Of a stretch of 64,000 nucleotides of DNA, positions 61,049 through 64,000 are shown one piece after another. Position 1 is the stretch's first letter; the number at the start of each line of letters is the position of its first letter. Source of the DNA: Hydractinia symbiolongicarpus. Its lineage: Eukaryota; Cnidaria; Hydrozoa; Anthoathecata; Hydractiniidae. The translations under genes were made by a program, and so were the position numbers. The DNA is taken from the NCBI RefSeq assembly GCF_029227915.1, contig NC_079882.1, positions 27,766,001-27,830,000 on the forward strand, in the 5' to 3' direction. A model generated the notes under the pieces. The model worked only from the letters and a program-made list of their open reading frames with translations, was not told the origin of the DNA and made no database searches.

Positions 61049-64000
61049 TTAGAAAAAAGAAAACATACAGGATGTAATAAGACTTTGGCCACGGCATTAT
61101 AAATATTTTACGTTTTTTTAAAAAATTTTCACCACATGGATTGATGATGAAGTGACAAAACAGCTGGCTGTTGTGATATAACTTGTCTAATGACGGCTGG
61201 TTAATTATTACAGAGGTTGTATGCCTCCGGAGATTTTGCACAATAGCAAAACCCTCCCTTTTAACAAGGATTTTCTTAGAAAAAATACATTGACCATTAA
61301 AAAGGACGCGTAAAACAGTGGTATAGCACAAAATACTAATAAAAAAACATAAAAAGACAACAAACAAAACAATCAGGCAATTCAAACTGAATTAATAGGC
61401 ACACTTGAAAAAAATAAAACTTATTATGACGAAAGTATCCATGAATGGATAAACTTAGAATAATTTCTAACGGAACAAATGTAAACTAAAGCAGGCAACG
61501 TTCTGTGTGCAAAGACTTGCGAACCTGACTGTAGCTCTACACGTGTTAAGGTCGCCCAACACTCAGCATAAACAGATCATTGCTGCGGTGGGTCAACCTA
61601 ATGACAGTGCCAGCCTGTCATGACTGGGGTGATGTGCGTGAGCGTCAAACCACGAAGACAAAATAAGAATATCAAACCCCCTTTCAAAGCATCTAAAAAG
61701 TCTCAGATCACTGGGGTAACAAGTGGGAAAGTCAAACACAAAGACAAGACAAAAAGTCTAGCCCCCTTGTTATGCTTCCTATAGGCTCTCAAGAGAGAGA
61801 AGGGAGTGAGCAAACTATCACAGTAAACTAATTACCGACTTTCATACAGCGCAGTCTGGGCACGAATAAAGCGCTTGTAGGGACAAATTTTTAGCTTGTT
61901 TTTGTTTGACTCGATGGCCCAGTCAAGTTTCGTGGTCACTTTCTCACAAAGAATTATTTGTGTCATTCGGAGAAAGGTCGTGAAATGTGTAACCTTTTGT
62001 TGTTTCTTTTCTAATTCTTAACATTTAACTTTAAAATAACGTGTTGAAATGGTGCTGCTAGTCCTCTCTTTGGTATATTAACTTTATTAGAACAAGAACA
62101 ACTTACAGTTATTAACTTTTACAAAGTTTAAAGTTGGATGATGGTAAAAGGGTATTTTTAGCTCTGTGCCTGCAGGCAGAGGCAATGAGAATGGACTGAA
62201 GTATCTATAAGAAAATACATGACGCACTGCAAGATATTACACATTGTTTCCATATAATCAACCTTCATGGTATGAATTAAATATAGAACAACCATATGTA
62301 CAATGTAATGTATGTTTGGCTATGGCTGCAACAAGAACAACCAAAACGAATTAGAGCTAGCTAGCATATTGTTGCAAAAGTAGAAGAAATGGATAGTCAA
62401 ATATCAAGCTAAACAGAATCAAGATATGAATAATTATCAATGAATATTTTTAAACTTGGACGAACGGTTTTTAAAAATGCCACAACTGCATATGTAGCTT
62501 ATATATACTGTCCTTATTACGTGATTATCTAAAAGCGAATATTTAACCCCGCCAACTGTTTAACTTTATGGTTTAGCATCTCTAAAAAAAAACTTTGAAA
62601 AAATTGTGATTGAATGGGAAGTCATCGGATAAAAAGCGAATTAGTAAAAACATTCAAACATCCATTTAGCTACTATAATTTTGTTGTTTTGATGCAGAAA
62701 AAGTCATGGATGCCAAAAAGACGTGAAAGACATATTTTCAAACAATGTATAAGGAACTGATATACATATTGGAGTGTAGATATATTGATAAATGCTAATG
62801 CCAATTTCGCTAACAGATTCATTGTTAATCCCCTTGGGTTTAAAATTGAATTATTTTTTTTTAATTTAACTTTTTCTGGCCAACTTTTTTTTTTGAGGAA
62901 AAGATTTTGAGGATGAAGGTAATCTTCAAAAGATAGATTTTTGCAGAAAAAAGTTTTCATGAGTTTTTAGGTTTTTTTCTTTAGTTTACAAGTTCACAAC
63001 AAATTTTAAGAGTTACTCATGTGTTTGCATATGTTTACAACTTATTCGCTAAAATAAATTCTTGTCAATATGTTTAAGGAGAACATTTTCTTACTTACAT
63101 GTAAGTTGCTATGATATCTTTCCAACCTTTTCCTATCCTTGTCAGAAAAATTTGACCCACCATTCCCCTTTTAATACTAGAATCCTAACCAATTATATAT
63201 ATGCAATACTAAATTTTAGCTAATCTGGCAATTTTGGAGTTTTTTGCAAGAATTAATTTGTTAATATCAAGTGTTTATTATTAACTAAAAGATTAGATAT
63301 GTCAAATGTCGATGAAGATTTTTGCAAAAACAGTTTGCTGAGGCTGAAGATTTAGTAATTTTAGTGAAAGAGAAATCAGTATTGTTAAATAACGAAAACT
63401 TTGTTGTGGATAAAAGATGAAAAACTTTGTGGTAGAAATTTGTGGATGTTGGATTTTAATTTTTTTTGTAAATTTAAGGTTAACGTAGATGTAACTAACA
63501 GCTAACATAATGAAAATAATAGAAAAGTATTCACAGTGATGTTTTCCTTGCCCCTGCGCACTGGCCAGGCTAACTAAAGCTAAATGGCTTAAACTACACG
63601 TTTCACCACACCTTTCGTCAGCTATTTACCTAGCTAGTTAGCTAACAGCACTTGCTTTGTTTTGAAATATAGATATATAGTGGTAGTAACTATTGGGTAC
63701 AATACTTTTTAAAAAATAAAAATTAGCAATGTGGTGCCAACAATAACATTTCTTTCTGGTAACACGTCGGACACTTGGCTTTTAGCTAGGCTAATCTTCA
63801 GACGGAATAGCAGTCTTTAGTCATTTAATACCTTGAATTTTGTGTCTTTTGGATAGAATACAGTCCATAAACCATTAAAGAATGCCCTTCTTTAATTTTA
63901 GTGTTATAATAGTAAAGCAGGGAGGTATAAAAGTTCTTTTATGCCTCCATTTTGTTAATGTTGTTGTTTTCTTCTTGTTGCGCTACCATTATGAAAAATT
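61049..64000. other. Right end of the window, no supported gene
   Basis: A GC-richer patch at about 61500-61860 (GGTCGCCCAACACTCAGC, CAGCCTGTCATGACTGG) stands out, but I could not assign it to any RNA or repeat. Frames at 62673-62960 and 63302-63508 (minus) are in T-rich DNA with no domain. No signal peptide exon for the channel gene was recognised. Confidence 0.4.

Overview
This window looks like nuclear DNA of an animal with an AT-rich genome (roughly two-thirds A+T by eye), probably a cnidarian and perhaps a hydrozoan. The evidence is spliced genes with short exons and GT-AG introns, fibronectin-III/thrombospondin receptor architecture, tRNA-derived SINEs, and a dense mix of LINE, Penelope-like, Harbinger, Tigger/pogo-like and piggyBac-like debris. 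The taxon is inferred; nothing in the window names a species. No bacterial features are present.

Left part (1-11.3 kb). A LINE reverse-transcriptase relic sits at the left edge. A nine-exon gene (3476-5692, + strand) then encodes a secreted protein of about 256 residues that I do not recognise. Its 3' half is tandemly duplicated (about 6255-10295). That copy has lost a splice donor and an acceptor, and is split by a 2.36 kb repeat-rich insertion holding a 129-bp tandem array, which is itself split by a 933-bp Tigger-like element. A Penelope-like relic with a GIY-YIG segment follows (10.4-11.3 kb).

Middle (11.3-42 kb). SINEs, microsatellites and piggyBac-like fragments lead into a very large imperfect inverted repeat (arms about 26.44-29.3 and 35.08-36.84 kb). 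One arm carries an intact intronless gene for a secreted 251-residue protein (27326-28081). Between the arms lie a TCGA-dense island, a broken Harbinger transposase and 160-bp repeats carrying TGACGTCA palindromes. Next to the right arm is a GC-richer block (36.8-40.1 kb) of closely packed, frame-broken coding remnants on both strands, including a DUF4116-like repeat protein. It is unlike its surroundings and may come from a virus-like or other foreign element.

Right part (42-64 kb). The main gene runs on the minus strand from at least 59248 to 42203. I could follow 21 exons whose phases all agree (about 1528 residues). They encode a short unidentified N-terminal module, a thrombospondin-1-like segment, eight fibronectin-III domains, and then a glutamate-receptor-like channel: ligand-binding half S1, M1, pore loop, M2, S2, M3 and a cytoplasmic tail. 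The pore carries a potassium-channel selectivity filter (TTVGYGD) split across two exons. This is the most interesting object in the window. Its largest intron holds a piggyBac-like MITE, a LINE relic and a 900-bp compound microsatellite. The last 4 kb hold a SINE, another piggyBac-like MITE and no gene I can support.
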